Positions 41,591-53,110 are shown, numbered from the stretch's first letter. The stretch is DNA of 64,000 nucleotides from Hippopus hippopus (GCA_946811185.2 OX328106.1:46822311-46886310), one strand, 5' to 3'. Notes: a model not told the origin generated them from the letters alone. Translations and numbers: made by a program.

Positions 41591-42318
41591 TTGTCGATCA
41601 ATCAATCAATCAATCAATCGGTCAGTCAGAGCTTTAGAGGTTAAATATTAGACTAAAAACGGGGGCTTAAAGTTTCTAAAACCTACATCACTGATATGTA
41701 CATGGTATTTCGATATTACTTATGGGGGGCACTCAGATCTTTATCATCAAACCAAAAAACTTCAATAATTTTTTCTTACTGAACTGAGGGGGGGGGGGGG
41801 GAATATCTGGCAAATTACCAGCTGATAAGAAAGAGAAGTATTTATTAAAAAAAAAAGAAGTACTTTTTGGAATACGTAGCTCAGGTATTTCTATATTTAG
41901 CCAAGAATTTCACAAAGGCCTTTGGGAATGTAACGTGATCAGTCGCTCGAGATGATTATGTGGGATGGGATTCAAATAACTATGGTGACGTCATATCTCA
42001 TGATTTAAAAATGAGTTACCGATCGAAAAAACGTTATTTAGACGCAAACAGACCACTTCTTTCATGAAGTGAGTGAAACCGTCCAACTTATTTCCACTTA
42101 AAAAAAGAAAATGAAATACATTTTATAGTATTCAATAATGTTTTACAAACAATTTTGTTTCACCCTAGATCTAAATGAAATCTAAAACGTCCCCTTTAAA
42201 GGTGCACATAATTAAGGTTAAAATAGTTATCTGATTATCTATAAGGTTTATGCTTGTCGTCAAAATAGTGAAAACAGAACACTTAACAACCATTCTTTAC
42301 GTGTCCTTGTTATGTGCA
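41591..42318. other. Unannotated stretch with simple repeats
   Basis: AATC repeats at 41597-41620 and fourteen G at 41788-41801. No gene seen. Confidence 0.5.
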
Positions 42319-42530
42319 TTAACCCTTTTCCCGCTAAATAAATTAAATGACACTTTCAAGCCGATAATTAAACCCTGAATAATGCTAGTTCAGACTTATT
42401 TTTTGGAGAAAAGTGCCTTCTCATCGGACAGTGTAGATCCAAGATCAGACTGCACGTTCTGTGCAATCTGATCTTGATCTACACTGTCCGCAAAAGGTCA
42501 GTGAGTCGCGCTTAGCAGCCTAAGGGTAAA
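42319..42530. mobile_element. M2 MITE, complete 212 bp
   Basis: TTAACCCTTTTCCCGCTAAAT to CTTAGCAGCCTAAGGGTAA. Core GATCAGACTGCACGTTCTGTG with complement. Confidence 0.85.
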
Positions 42531-42614
42531 GTTTCCATTTCGCTTTTAAAAAAAAACGTACCCAGGATTCGCTACCCAGGCAGAATAGAAATGCAATGTA
42601 CATTTACGCTTCAA

Positions 42615-42849
42615 TAAAACCTTTACCACATAATCCCGAGTTTTAATGACCCTGGGAAAGAAATCTTTTGAAAACATCGTTACAAAAGGAGAAAATGCTA
42701 GTAACCAGCATTTTCTCCTTTCCCCACAATGTTTTCTACCTATTCAAGAACAAATACTATCATCTGTAAAACATTTGAATTGTCGTTTGTAATTACCTTC
42801 ATACCTTCATTATCGAAAATCTAAAATTTTGACGTGTGGTACGGGTCAA
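42615..42849. mobile_element. M1 MITE, diverged right end
   Basis: CCTTTACCACATAATCC to GTGGTACGGGTCAA; centre TAGTAACCAG. Confidence 0.8.
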
Positions 42850-43226
42850 TTGTTTTCAAAGCCGAGCCTGCTAGCCCAGTAGGTAACGAGCTGGGCTTGG
42901 AACCAGAGGTTGCTGGTTCCAATCCTCAACTCTGGTAATTACTTTCCAAAGATTGACTTCATAGACATTGGGACAGAGATAATTCCTCTCTCACCGCTCC
43001 TGAACGTAGTGACAACTATGTTTATGTGGAAGACAAGACAGAAGCTTGGGAAGAAAGTTGTGCGAAAGACTGGTAAAAGTATTCTCGGAACCCAGGTTTG
43101 AAGCATTACGTGACCCTCCATACATCTACAGAATGAATCGAAACTGGGTCACCGAGGATGGGTAATAGAGACTCCAGGAAAAGTATGGATAAGTGCCCTC
43201 GCCGCTGCGATATAATCAAACCATAC
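42845..43226 (+). mobile_element. S1-type SINE with internal insertion
   Basis: Head CTAGCCCAGTAGGTAACG and B-box TGGTTCCAATCC, body to GACTGGTAAAAG, then about 80 bp of foreign sequence (CCCAGGTTTGAAGC ... AACTGGGTCACC), then body again to GCGATATAATC. The tail is degraded. Confidence 0.7.
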
Positions 43227-43254
43227 AAAAAAAGAAAAGTCTACAATTCAGAAT

Positions 43255-43465
43255 TTTATTGACCTTTGGGGAAATTTTTCAAAACCCTTATGAGAAAAGG
43301 AGAAAATGCCGTTAACCAGCACCTTCTCTTTTTACCATAGTTCCCCCCCCCCCCATCTTTTCAAAAGCAAGCCGAATGCAACCACTCCAACAGTATTCTA
43401 TTTGACGTCTGTAAATGCTTTCAATTTGGATAAGTTTTAAATGTTGTCGTCTGGTAGAGAGTTAA
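43255..43465. mobile_element. M1 MITE, left end lost
   Basis: Palindrome disturbed by a C run (43346-43358). Right end GGTAGAGAG-TTAA shared with the next copy. Confidence 0.65.
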
Positions 43466-43924
43466 CCCTTTACCAGACGAATAAATGTTTACATTTGCCC
43501 AAATTGAACGTACATGTACTAGTATTTTTAAGACCATGGTTAAGTTAACCCTTTACCAAACAATCCCTGGTTTTTACGACCCAGAGGAAGAAGCCTTCTG
43601 AAAACATTGTGGGAAAAGGAGAAAATGCTGGTAACCAGCATTTTCTCCTTTTCCCACAATGTTTTCTACTCTTCGTAAGTCAAGTTTCAATTTTTGAGTC
43701 ACGTTTATTTTGTCGTCTGCAAATGCTTTCAATTTGGACCAGTCTAAAATTTTGTCGTTTGGTAAAGGGTTAAAGAGGGCTTATGGATTTTGTCTTCGAA
43801 AGGGTAGATAATATGGTGGTTACAGGAAAAATATACTGGTTATCAGCATATACTCCTTTTCCAACAGTATTTTCAAAACCTTCTGCCTCCGGGTGTTTGA
43901 AACACGGAATATTTTCGTAAAGGA
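43462..43924. mobile_element. M1 host with nested M1
   Basis: Left arm 43462-43544 (CCCTTTACCAGACG); right portion from 43774 (GTCTTCGAAAGGGTAG ... TTTCGTAAAGGACC). The insert sits at a TTAA in the left arm. Confidence 0.75.
43545..43773. mobile_element. M1 MITE, intact 229 bp, nested
   Basis: TTAA both ends, perfect palindrome, conserved-subfamily arm (TCAAGTTTCAATTTTTGAG). Confidence 0.95.
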
Positions 43925-44052
43925 CCTTTACCACACGACGAAAATCTAGAGACAGATCCATGTTGAAAGCATTTTCTCCTTATCCCACAATGGTTTTAAA
44001 AGCAGTGTTCCTCCGTGTCTTTGAATTAAGAAATTATTTGGTAAAGGATTAA
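43922..44052. mobile_element. M1 MITE with large internal deletion
   Basis: CCTTTACCACACGACG joins directly to GCATTTTCTCC; left palindrome stem is missing. Right end GGTAAAGGA-TTAA. Confidence 0.75.
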
Positions 44053-44286
44053 TTGTCCAATTACCTATTTTCGTATGTCTGTCGTCACAACAATGCAAAC
44101 AGAAATAACCGTCCACAACAAGTCTACGTCACGTGCATTTAAACGTATAGCTTTCATTTCGCCTTGCAAAAAGTATTGGCGATTCACTACTGTTATTTAC
44201 TGTTTTCTCAGCCGTTGTTACGAGTTTGAGTTTAAGTATTTGGCGCTGAGGGAGTTACGGATTCATATGGGAAAACATAAATAAAT

Positions 44287-44496
44287 TCAACCCTTAGGCT
44301 GCTAAGAGCGACTCGAAGACCTTTTGCGGACAGTGGAGATCAAGATCAGACTGCACAGAACGTGCAGTCTGATCTTAGATCTAAACTGTCCGATAACGAA
44401 TTATTTTTTAAAAAAGCTTATCTATGAAATAGCAAAATTCAGGTTCTTACTATCGGTTTGAAAGTTTCATTTCACTTATTTAGCAGGATAAGGATT
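44287..44496. mobile_element. M2 MITE, 210 bp
   Basis: CCCTTAGGCTGCTAAG to TTTAGCAGGATAAGGATTAA. The core is a near-perfect palindrome around CAGAACGTGCAG. Confidence 0.85.
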
Positions 44497-44811
44497 AAGG
44501 AAAATTTGGAAAACACTATGACTAGAAGATAGCCTACAGCTTTTCGTCCCTTGCAACACTTATTGTTTTCCGACCAAAAAAAAAAGAGAAAAAAAGTCAT
44601 TTTTCATTAGGGCGTGACATTTTAACCTATCAGGTAAACGATTACGGGATTTCAAACATGTATACGTAAATTGAGGTAACGTTTGATTGCATTTTTTAAA
44701 AAGAAAACATAACTACGCACCCCCTACTCTGTGACAAGTACGCCATGTAAGGTTTCCTGGGGCAATCGCAAAACATAATTATGTCAAGTAGGCAAGGGTG
44801 TATGTATGTTT
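44497..44811. other. No recognisable gene
   Basis: Nothing recognisable. Confidence 0.35.
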
Positions 44812-45030
44812 TTTTGGTATGGTATTTAAATGCCGTTTTTCAATTCAATTATATCACGGCGGTGATTGCACCTACCCATGCTAGACTGCACTTTCTGTTG
44901 CTAGTGCTTCGAACAATATTCTCCCAAGCCACTGGCAGTTGTCGAGTGAGAAAGGAATGAATCCTCTTGCAATGACTATGATCATTACTTGAAAAATAAT
45001 TGGCCGGGGTGGGGAATCTTCGTTCAATTT
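44812..45030 (-). mobile_element. S1 SINE, diverged
   Basis: GGTATTTAAATGCCG, ATATCACGGCGG and GGAATGAATCCTCTTGC show the S1 body; the head is cut after TTGGCCGGGGTGGGG. Confidence 0.7.
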
Positions 45031-45206
45031 AGACCCTCCATATTTCAGTGTAGTCTACAGATACCTTATTTCAAGTAGTTCCGCAATGAGTCTTTTCGGA
45101 AGCAATTAAAAGCTTAATGCCTGAGAACATATAAATCAGAACTAGATTATGTCCCATGATATATAGATGAAGTGTAATGTAGGGTTATCAAAGTATTATG
45201 ATTTCA

Positions 45207-45535
45207 AGCCATTACCGAACAGTTCCATGCATTAATGACCCTGAGAAAGAAGGATTTTAAAAAACATTGTGAGGGAATAAAACATTCTGGGGGAATAGGG
45301 AAAACTGGTAACTATAGCATTTTCTTTATTTCCCAAAAATGTTTTCTACCTTTTCAAAGCCACATTCTATCAATTGATCCCATTTAATTTGTTGTCTGCA
45401 AAAACTTTAAATGTTTTCCAGCCTTTCACAAAAAATAATCATGATTTGAAGCACCTAATTTTAATTTTTCGTCTGCAAATGTTTCAAAGTTTGCAATGGA
45501 TAAAACTGAAATTTCGTCGTCTGGTACAGATTTAA
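45207..45535. mobile_element. M1 MITE with duplicated segments
   Basis: Both ends degraded except the right TTAA. The left stem region (AAAACATTGTGAGGGAA, AAAACATTCTGGGGGAA) and the right arm (TTGTCTGCAAA, CGTCTGCAAATG) are each present twice, making it about 100 bp too long. Confidence 0.6.
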
Positions 45536-46167
45536 CCGACGATGGTGCGTAATGGCAATACATGCACTTTTTAACGTGTCTCAGTTTTGCAGTTGGGTAT
45601 CTGAGGTTTCATCAATTCAGCCCATCCGTGAAAGACATATTTCGCCTTTAGATTGGTTTGCGGCAGGACGGTCTGTAGTTGACACATTCATCTTACTGAC
45701 GCTCTTTGACTGGCATTTCATAATTCAATCGAAGTTCCTTACTTCTTTTTACAAATTGGCTCTCACTAAAGGGTGAGTTTCACAGCCGGACTGCCGTTTA
45801 AAGGTAAGTTTTGTAGTTGCACTGTCTTTGAAATGCATGGTTTCTTTCTGGATATCTGCTGTAGGCACTTGATAACTTTGGTTATGCTCTGAAGGCATGT
45901 ATTGAAGTCGTTTGAATTAGGACTCGACTTTCAATTGTTTTCTTTAGTATCACCAACTGGTAAAAGTGACAAGAAAGAAATATATTTATAGGAAAGGGGG
46001 AAAATAATAAGAATGAAAAACGCTCATACAAAAAGGAATAATTATTGTTCGTTTGTATCAATCCAGTGTCCATTTTTCCCACACTGGCTTCCACAGCCTC
46101 TAGGCCATACCACAGGGGTGCAGACGTAGAAATCGTATTTATATCGTACTTCATGTTGTAAACTGTT
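45536..46167. other. No recognisable gene
   Basis: Short frames of 74 and 90 codons lack recognisable domains. Confidence 0.4.
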
Positions 46168-46443
46168 AGCTACCAGACAACAAAATCTTAGACGACTCCA
46201 AATTCAAAGCATTAGGCTATATATGTTGACGACACACTACGTGTGGCTGAAATGAAGGGATTGTTTCTTTCCTAAAAAGTTAGAAAATATTGTGGTAAAA
46301 GGAGAAAATACTGTTAACGTTTTTTTTTTTTTTTTTTCTTTTCCCGAAATGTTATCAAAAACTTTATTTTCTCATTTCCACAAAAGTTACAAAAAGTGTC
46401 TTTCTGCGGGTAGGTAAAAATGGGAATTGTTTGGTAAAGAGTT
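46168..46443. mobile_element. M1 MITE, diverged, poly-T in palindrome
   Basis: Left arm drifted (CTACCAGACAAC); about twenty T at 46320-46339 replace the right stem. Right end GGTAAAGAG. Confidence 0.65.
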
Positions 46444-46529
46444 GTATTGGGAAGGGTATATGGGATAGCAGCCATAAGCGCTCAGTGACAGTCCGTCACA
46501 TGACGTTATCCCAAAACGCCTCGTCCAAA

Positions 46530-47190
46530 TCAATATGTTGGATGCCCGCCGTTTGCTGCAATGAATTCCATTCAACGACTGTGTATAGATCACATCCAGT
46601 TTATCAGCGTAGCCTGTGGGATAACAGTCCATATCCGAAGAAAGGCTTGTTCGGGTTCAAGCACTGTTGCCCTTTTGGCTAGGAAGACGTTGGGTACGTC
46701 AATTCTCTTTGGCCGAAAGATCTAGCAATACAGCTGGCCACAGAAGAGTATGAAGGTTGTTTTGTCAACGCCAGCAACACGATGGAGAACGTTGTCCTGT
46801 TGAAACGTGATGTAATGGCCATATGCCTGAAGAAATGACTAAACTAAGGAACGAATGGTTTCATTACAGTACTGTAGCTAAGTTACCGTCGAAAAGGTAG
46901 GTCTGCGACTTGCAGTTATTCCTACCCGAAGTATCCCACTTCCTCTTCTAAAAGTCATGCGTTAAACGATGCATGCGTCTGAATAAGTTCACCGGGACGT
47001 CAATAGACAAGAAATGGAAACGAAACTTATCAGAAAATAGGATATCTGCACAGTCTGATCTCTTAAATGGAAGATGCTGTGCACCAAACAAAACGAGCCG
47101 TGCCTTGGTGACAACGTTTCACATGACGTATGGCAGGACGTTTTGAACGTATGCCACGTTCCCGCAGTCGATCTGTAACAGCAGGATCCG
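46530..47190 (-). pseudogene. Tc1/mariner-type transposase pseudogene
   Basis: The minus strand, with several frame shifts and stops, shows the family order. First RLRERGIRSKRP (end of the DNA-binding region), then ADILFSDKFRF with the first catalytic Asp in an F-S-D context, then VNLFRRMHR. Next ITFQQDNVLHR carries the second Asp (Q-D-N), LLWPAVLLDLSAKEN follows (W-P-x-x-S-P-D-L-S-P-I-E region with the final acidic residue), then IWTVIPQATL and the C-terminal AANGGHPTY before a stop at 46530-46532. This is the Tc1-like DDE/D transposase layout. It is badly broken and its N-terminus is cut by an M5 element at about 47190. No terminal inverted repeats were found. Confidence 0.85.
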
Positions 47191-47362
47191 TATTCACCAA
47201 CCATTCTTTAGAATATTCTTGGTCTTATTCACAAAATTTTTGCTTAATCTGAAAGTAATACACCTTCTGATTGGCTAAACCAAATGGTTTAGCCAGTCAG
47301 AAGTTGTGTTACTTTCAGAATCCATATTTAGATCAAGAATGCTCTTAACGATGTTTCGTCGG
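47184..47362. mobile_element. M5 palindromic MITE, complete
   Basis: CGTATTCACCAACCATTC at the left, AGAATGCTCTTAACGATG at the right; central CTTCTGATTGGCTAAACC pairs with GGTTTAGCCAGTCAGAAG. It truncates the Tc1-type pseudogene. Confidence 0.8.
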
Positions 47363-47599
47363 GTTGTCAGTGCGCAACATTTTTGAGCATGTCTCTTCGC
47401 TTCTCTTTTTTCTAGCGTGTAACTTTGTTTGATTGTAGTACTATTATTGGACTACTTATTTTTGCTGCAAGACGTGGAGAAAGTAGTGGTAGATACATTT
47501 TTTTTTTAAAGATCAGTTTATGAAGGTGTAAATCATTCCTAAAAAGCGAAAACGGAACATGTACATTTGTCGGACATTACTTATCCGGATAGTAAGTTT

Positions 47600-47700
47600 A
47601 GTGTGGTAAAAAGAGAAAATTACAAGTATTTTCTCCTTTTCAACGTTTTCTAACCCTCTTTCCTGGGTATTGATAGAAATCAGGATCGTTTGATTCATTT
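47600..47700. mobile_element. M1 fragment
   Basis: GTGTGGTAAAAAGAGAAAAT and ATTTTCTCCTTTTCAACG flank a shortened centre. Confidence 0.5.
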
Positions 47701-47808
47701 TGCTATAAGGTTCGTAAGTAATCTATGCCTTTGAGTAATTCTGGACAGTTCTACTTGTATTGTTCTTCCATTCTCCCATCTATTAAAATATACCACATGT
47801 GTTTGGTA

Positions 47809-48030
47809 TTAACCCTTTCCTAAATGAATTAAATTGGAACTTCAAAATTGAAAGAAGCTGCAGACGACAAATTAAACAAGGTTTAAATGAGATTAAAAGA
47901 ACCGTTTGTGCAGAAAAGGTTGTGGGGAAAGGAACAATTGCTTGTAATGAACAATTACCCCTTTTACCAAAATGTTTTCCAAAGCCGTTCCATACCAATG
48001 CTGAATCGAGACTATAACAAGGAAAGGGTT
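47809..48030. mobile_element. M1 MITE, old
   Basis: TTAACCCTTTCCTAAATG to AAAGGGTTGAC. The centre has turned into a different short palindrome (ACAATTGCTTGTAATGAACAA). Confidence 0.65.
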
Positions 48031-49424
48031 GACAGAGTACAATCTTTATTGTGAAAAAAACATGCTTTAGTGCTAGAAATAATACATCTTACTAAGTAAT
48101 TTGAAATCTTGGGAGTTTTGTGTCACTTTCTTTGTTCCAAGGGAGGTAATTGAGTTCGAATATTGGGAAAAGTAGCCTGGCAACCTATCTTTCTTTTTTT
48201 GCATTTTTTGATAAAGGATATAATCATGTATATTTCTGAGAAAAATGAGAAAAATCTTTGCACTAGATTTTTTTGAGGGTCAAATAATGTCCTGATTTTC
48301 TGTGATAAAATAAGCAATTTTGTGGGCTAAGGGTTTTATTGAAACATAGCGTATCATTAATTTGAAATATCTGTTAATTTCTCATCAAAGTCAGAGGATC
48401 CATTGTTTCACTATGAATTTAAAACACAGAGAACATGATTTGACTGAAATTACAGATTTTAATCACAAAATTCTGACGTATGCCGCAATAATTGGGTTTT
48501 TGTGTAATTTGAAAAAAGGGTTTGTTCTTCGTGGGCTCAGAACTTTTTGGTTCAGGCAACGTCTGATTATCTCTTCGCATATTGAAAGAACATACTTTGA
48601 AGTGTTTCTGTGTCAAATTTCACGAAATTCTCTGCGCTAGAAATAACTCGCTGAAACGCCTTTAAGTATAGTTGGTGATTACGCACCAAGTTCTTCCACT
48701 GATTGGCCGTAGACCAGCCCTAGACGAATAACGACAAAGTAATCAGAATGATAGAAATACGCAGAGTTAGTGACAGGAAATGAAATGTACATTTCCTAGA
48801 CTTACGTCCACGAGGCTAACACTTAGTTCAACCGAAGAGACGATACATTTTTGGCATGTCTGTATTACGCGACATGTTCATATCTCGTATTTCATAATTT
48901 TGGAGCAGATTACGGAAATAATTGTATCGGAGAGGATATTATGAAATGCACCGGACTTTTTTTCCCTCGTGTAAAATAATGGATACGAATATAAAAACAG
49001 ATGTAATGATTTTAAGTACAAGTGGAGCTTTTCAAAGTCAACATCTCTTACTGATTTGTATATTGGAAACGCTCTAGATATTTTCTTTGAATTAAACATA
49101 TCCCATATTTCGCTCGAAAATTAAAAAAAAAGCATCGCTCAAGTGCGTCAAATAAATGAAAATTTGGGGAAAAAAGTAGAAATATTACGGTAGAATGAGC
49201 GGGGTCTTTTTATGTAATAAATATACAGACAATATAAAGTTTAAGAAGGAAAAGAAAACATACAGTACTTTTTAAGCGTTTTCTGCTAACATTTTTTGAT
49301 TCAATAAAGGTGCCGTAGAATTAAAAAAAAAAAATGGTCCCAAGTAGTAAAAATAAAATCATTAGCAACCTCTGCTTGTACAATGTCATAACACTTCATA
49401 TTAATATGACAAAATGTTACATTT
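48031..49424. other. No recognisable gene
   Basis: AT-rich; 92- and 73-codon frames lack recognisable domains. No MITE or SINE identified. Confidence 0.45.
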
Positions 49425-49498
49425 CTCCTTTTATCACCATGTTGTCAAAACTGATCGACTGCAAGACTGAAAATGTCGTCTGTAGGTGTCCAGTGTGC

Positions 49499-49726
49499 CA
49501 ACTCTCTACCAGATTACAAAATTTATAGATTTGTCCATATAGAAAACATTTGCAGACGACACATTGAAAATGACTCAAATGATAGGATTTTTCTTTGATA
49601 GGCCAGAAAACATTGTGGGAAAAGGAGAAAATGCTGGTTACCAGCATTTTCTCCCATTTCCACAATGTTTTCATAAGTCATTTTCTTCAGGGCCTTTTAA
49701 ACTCGGGATTGTTTGGTAAACAGTAA
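49499..49726. mobile_element. M1 MITE, complete length
   Basis: CTCTCTACCAGATTAC to GGTAAACAGTAAC; palindrome nearly perfect. A partial M1 centre (TTTCTCCTTTTATCACC) lies just upstream at about 49425-49490. Confidence 0.8.
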
Positions 49727-49900
49727 CATAAAAAAAAATCCCTCAAGGACATGATAGGGTGGTAGACTGGTTGCGACAAGTAATAAGTGATACACTTCAT
49801 TTGCAAAAAAGTTTTTGCTTTTTATCTATTTTCAATCATCTGTAGTGAACTTTGATAAATTACAATTGCGCGGCGGAGTGTAACACTCTCTTCATGTTGA

Positions 49901-50164
49901 ATATGAGCCATGCTCCGGCAAAAGGGGACTTAATGCATCTCCGTGATCCATAGTACCAAGCAAGCCATCAAATAATCATGGATCCATAAAATCCACTTTT
50001 TCTTTAAACAACCGATTTAATCATGAGATAAGCCTTGGCTAGTCCTTGGATATATAGAAAATTGACCAATAGCGAAAAGTTTCGGCCCAGGTCCGCGCAG
50101 ACTGACCTGAATCGATACTTTTCGCAGATGTATTAACCCCCCTTTTCACAAAGCATGGCTCATA
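49901..50164. mobile_element. M3 palindromic MITE, complete
   Basis: ATATGAGCCATGCTCCGG to AAAGCATGGCTCATAT, 264 bp. The GC-rich core is reduced (GTCCGCGCAGACTGACC). Confidence 0.85.
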
Positions 50165-50257
50165 TATAATTAGCATATCTTTAGTTTGTGTGCAAGTTGA
50201 AGGGCTTGGAGCTCTAACCCAAGGAAAAAAATAACGCTACTGTACTCGTACTGCAAA

Positions 50258-50305
50258 ACAAGAGGGCCATGATAGCCCTGTATCGCTCCACTGACTGCCT
50301 GAAAG
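50258..50305 (+). repeat. HL165 5'-end fragment
   Basis: ACAAGAGGGCCATGATAGC and CTGTATCGCTCCACTGAC match the first 45 bp of HL165; the rest is absent. Confidence 0.75.
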
Positions 50306-50426
50306 ATAACTGAGCCGAGAAATTTATCATTGAGAAGACTGTATTACAATACGCTTTCATAAGGAAAAAACTTCTTTTTCCAGAAAATAAAAAGAGTGGA
50401 CCAAGCGATGTGAGAATAATGATAAA

Positions 50427-50638
50427 TGGCTTACATAACGCGAAAAGGGGCATTCGGACATTTGCGTAAAGTGTCGTCTTGGATCAGCCTGCGCAGGCTA
50501 ATCCCAGACGGCACTTTACGACTACATTAGATTTTGTTCTTCAGTAGACTTGCACAAAACAGAAAATGATCCGAGGCTGATCCGAGACGACATTTTACGT
50601 AAATGTCCGAATGCCCCTTTTCGCGTGTTGCAGTCCAG
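50427..50638. mobile_element. M4 MITE, long form
   Basis: TGGCTTACATAACGCGAAAA to TTTTCGCGTGTTGCAGTCCA. Two GC-rich palindromic blocks flank an interior ACATTAGATTTTGTTCTTC that is also found in the copy near 63707. Confidence 0.8.
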
Positions 50639-50651
50639 ATTATCTTGGTGT

Positions 50652-50880
50652 TTAGCTCTTTACCAAACAACGAAATTTTTTGACTCAACCAAATTGAAAG
50701 CATTTGCAGACGACAAATTAAACGTGACACAAACACTGAAATTTCTCTGTTGAAAGATAGATAACATTGTGGGAAAAGGAGAAAATGCTGATTACCAGTA
50801 TTTTCTCCTTTTCCTACAATGTTTTTAAAAGGCTTCTTTCTCAGGGTCGTTAAAACTCGGAATTTTGTGGTGAAGGTTGA
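50652..50880. mobile_element. M1 MITE, complete 229 bp
   Basis: TTAGCTCTTTACCAAAC to GGTGAAGGTTGAA; centre CTGATTACCAG. Confidence 0.85.
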
Positions 50881-50932
50881 AAACTTTCTGTAAAGGACCT
50901 TGCGCAGATGCGCAGGCTCTAGGCTTTCTTTC

Positions 50933-51245
50933 ACCGAGCACCGGTAGCTCAGTCAGTAGTGTACAGGACTTGAGAACAGGGGGTCGTGGGTTCGATCCCC
51001 GGCTCGGCCAATTTCTTTCCGAGGATTGATGATAGTCATTGCGACAAGATTCATTCCTCTCTCACCGCTGATCATTGTTTCGACGATGATTATGTGGGAA
51101 AGCAGCCAGTGGCTTGGAAAGAATATTGTGCGGAGTACTGGTAAAAGAAACTCGGGGAAAGCATGGATAGGTGCACTGGCCGCCGCGATATAACTGAACT
51201 AATGTTGGAAACGGCGTTAAACACCATACAATCAATCAATCAATC
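50933..51245 (+). mobile_element. S1 SINE, full length
   Basis: Head ACCGGTAGCTCAGTCAG (A-box TAGCTCAGTCAG) and B-box GGGTTCGATCCCC near 50990. The body runs from AATTTCTTTCCGAGG to CGATATAACTG and the 3' part reads GGCGTTAAACACCATAC with AATC repeats. Flanking TAGGCTTTCTTTC (50920-50932) and TAGGTTTCCTTTC (51246-51258) form a diverged 13-bp target duplication. Pol III boxes are intact; activity cannot be judged from sequence alone. Confidence 0.9.
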
Positions 51246-51507
51246 TAGGTTTCCTTTCTTTTGATACGTTACCTCCTGTAGACCACTTTTCGGTTTTGCA
51301 GAGGACGACTTTTGAATGCTTTGTGCAATTTCTCCTTTTGCCAAAATGTTTTCAGATGTATCAAGATTTGAATACTTGATAGGCTACAGTGCTGATCATA
51401 TACATGTATTCTTTAGACTAGCAAGTCGCAACAGAAGCGCAGTTAGATGTTCGTACCTGTGTTCGGATTTTCGAAATTTGCCTCTTTCTAAACGAAGTTC
51501 AAATGAA

Positions 51508-51768
51508 TATGAGCCGTGCTCTTTAAAAAGCGGGCTTAATGCATCTGCAAAATGTATCGACACAGGTCAGCCTGCGCAGGCTGACCTGGGCCGAAACTTT
51601 TTGCTATTCGTCAAATTTCTGCATTTCAAAGGACCGTTTTTACCTCCAGATCTAGTCGATTGTCATACTAAATAGATTTCATGGATCCCTAATTATGTGA
51701 TGAATTGCTTTGTATAATGCATCACGAAGATGCGTTAAGCCCACTTTTGCCAGAGCACGGCTCATATG
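51508..51768. mobile_element. M3 palindromic MITE, complete
   Basis: ATATGAGCCGTGCTCT to AGAGCACGGCTCATAT, 261 bp. The core GGTCAGCCTGCGCAGG pairs with CTGCGCAGGCTGACC around a short centre. Confidence 0.9.
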
Positions 51769-52177
51769 TTTGTATAATAAACTGATCGTGTCGCCGTGTC
51801 CATGTTGAAGAGGTAAAATACCAGGACACAAGATTCCGAAGTAAATGTTATATAAAATCGTAAATTTATCCGAGATCTATAAATAAGTCACGTAAAAAGA
51901 CGGAATTTTCATCAAGTGACAAGTTAAAGTGGTTGCACAATAGGAGTTAAATCAGAGTGTTGGTGTTTAAGGCGGCGTAACACGGTTTTTCGCTGTATTG
52001 CTCTCGGCCGACAACACACGAGGCAGAACTTCTGTTTTCAAAGGGCTGATAATCAGTCTGACATGACAAAAATGTAACAATATAGTCCAGAAGTTTCAGT
52101 ATTTATCAGTAAATCATGTTCAAGGTTTAATTTAGTGAAATCACTGACTTTATCCGATTAGTGGTATAGTCTGAAAA
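51769..52177. other. No recognisable gene
   Basis: Nothing recognisable. Confidence 0.35.
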
Positions 52178-52478
52178 ACACCGGTAGCTCAGTCGGTAGC
52201 GTACAGGACTTGAGAACAGGAGGTCGCTGGTTCGATCTTCGGCTCGGCCAATTTCTTTCCGAGGATTGATGATAATCGTTGCGACAGGATTCATTCCTCT
52301 TTCACCGCTGACTATTGGTTCGACGATTTTTATGTGGGAAAGCAGCCATTGACTTGGAAAGAATTATTCGGAGTACTGGTAAAAGAAACTCCAGGAAAAC
52401 ATGGATAGGTGCACTGGCCGCCGCGATATAACTGAAATAGTGTTGAAAACGGCGTTAAACACCAGACAATCAATCAAC
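52178..52478 (+). mobile_element. S1 SINE, full length
   Basis: Head ACCGGTAGCTCAGTCGG, B-box TGGTTCGATCTTC, full body and GGCGTTAAACACCAGAC plus AATC tail. Very close to the copy 1.2 kb upstream, which suggests recent spread. No clear target duplication. Confidence 0.9.
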
Positions 52479-52890
52479 CAAATTCACACAACCCAAACTC
52501 TGGGGACAAGCCTGAAAATGCCATGTTAAATTGAAACTCAAAAAGACCGATAATTTGGGGAAATAAATATGGCACGTTACCATGCCGTTTTTTCGCAATC
52601 TTTCATGGTCTTACCAAACTCTTACTTCTACGGCTAAAAACAGTGACTAGCTCCATGACCTCTGAGTTTCGCATTTGGGGTCAAAACTATGGAAAGAAAG
52701 AAAGGTCATGACCTCCTGATTCAATGACAAACTAAATGCTTTTTCCAACAGTCTTACACAATTCACGGGTGTAATAACTACTCTTCTTAACAAAATTGCA
52801 TTGAAAACATACCTTTCTCTATTATTTCTAATTTTGACAATGCCTAATTTTGAAATAAATTGTTTATATGTGCCTTTCGTTGATTAAGTC
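52479..52890. other. No recognisable gene
   Basis: Nothing recognisable. Confidence 0.35.
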
Positions 52891-52896
52891 TCAATG

Positions 52897-53110
52897 CTTT
52901 ATCTAATGATCCCCATAGTATTAACAACCCTTGGAAAAAAGGCTGTTTCGGACGTCTCAGTGTTTTAATGACCATTGGGAATAAAGCTTGGAGAACATCG
53001 TTGGAAATGAGAATGTTTATGATATTCAGCATTTTCTCCTTGTAGCACAATGTTTTTTACCCTTTCACCCTTTTAAACACAGTCCCACCATGTTTAATAG
53101 GTTGTCTGAT
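52897..53110. mobile_element. M1 fragments, old
   Basis: Two left-arm pieces (GATCCCCATAGTATTAAC; GTTTTAATGACCATTGG) and one right stem (CAGCATTTTCTCCTTG) are recognisable; ends are lost. Confidence 0.5.

Noticed and set aside
50527..50934. 135-codon minus-strand frame
   Set aside because: It runs through M1 and M4 sequence; no protein similarity beyond repeat-encoded peptides.
50938..51008. tRNA-like sequence with good A and B boxes
   Set aside because: It continues into a SINE body with AATC tail and recurs at 52178; it is a SINE head and not a tRNA gene.
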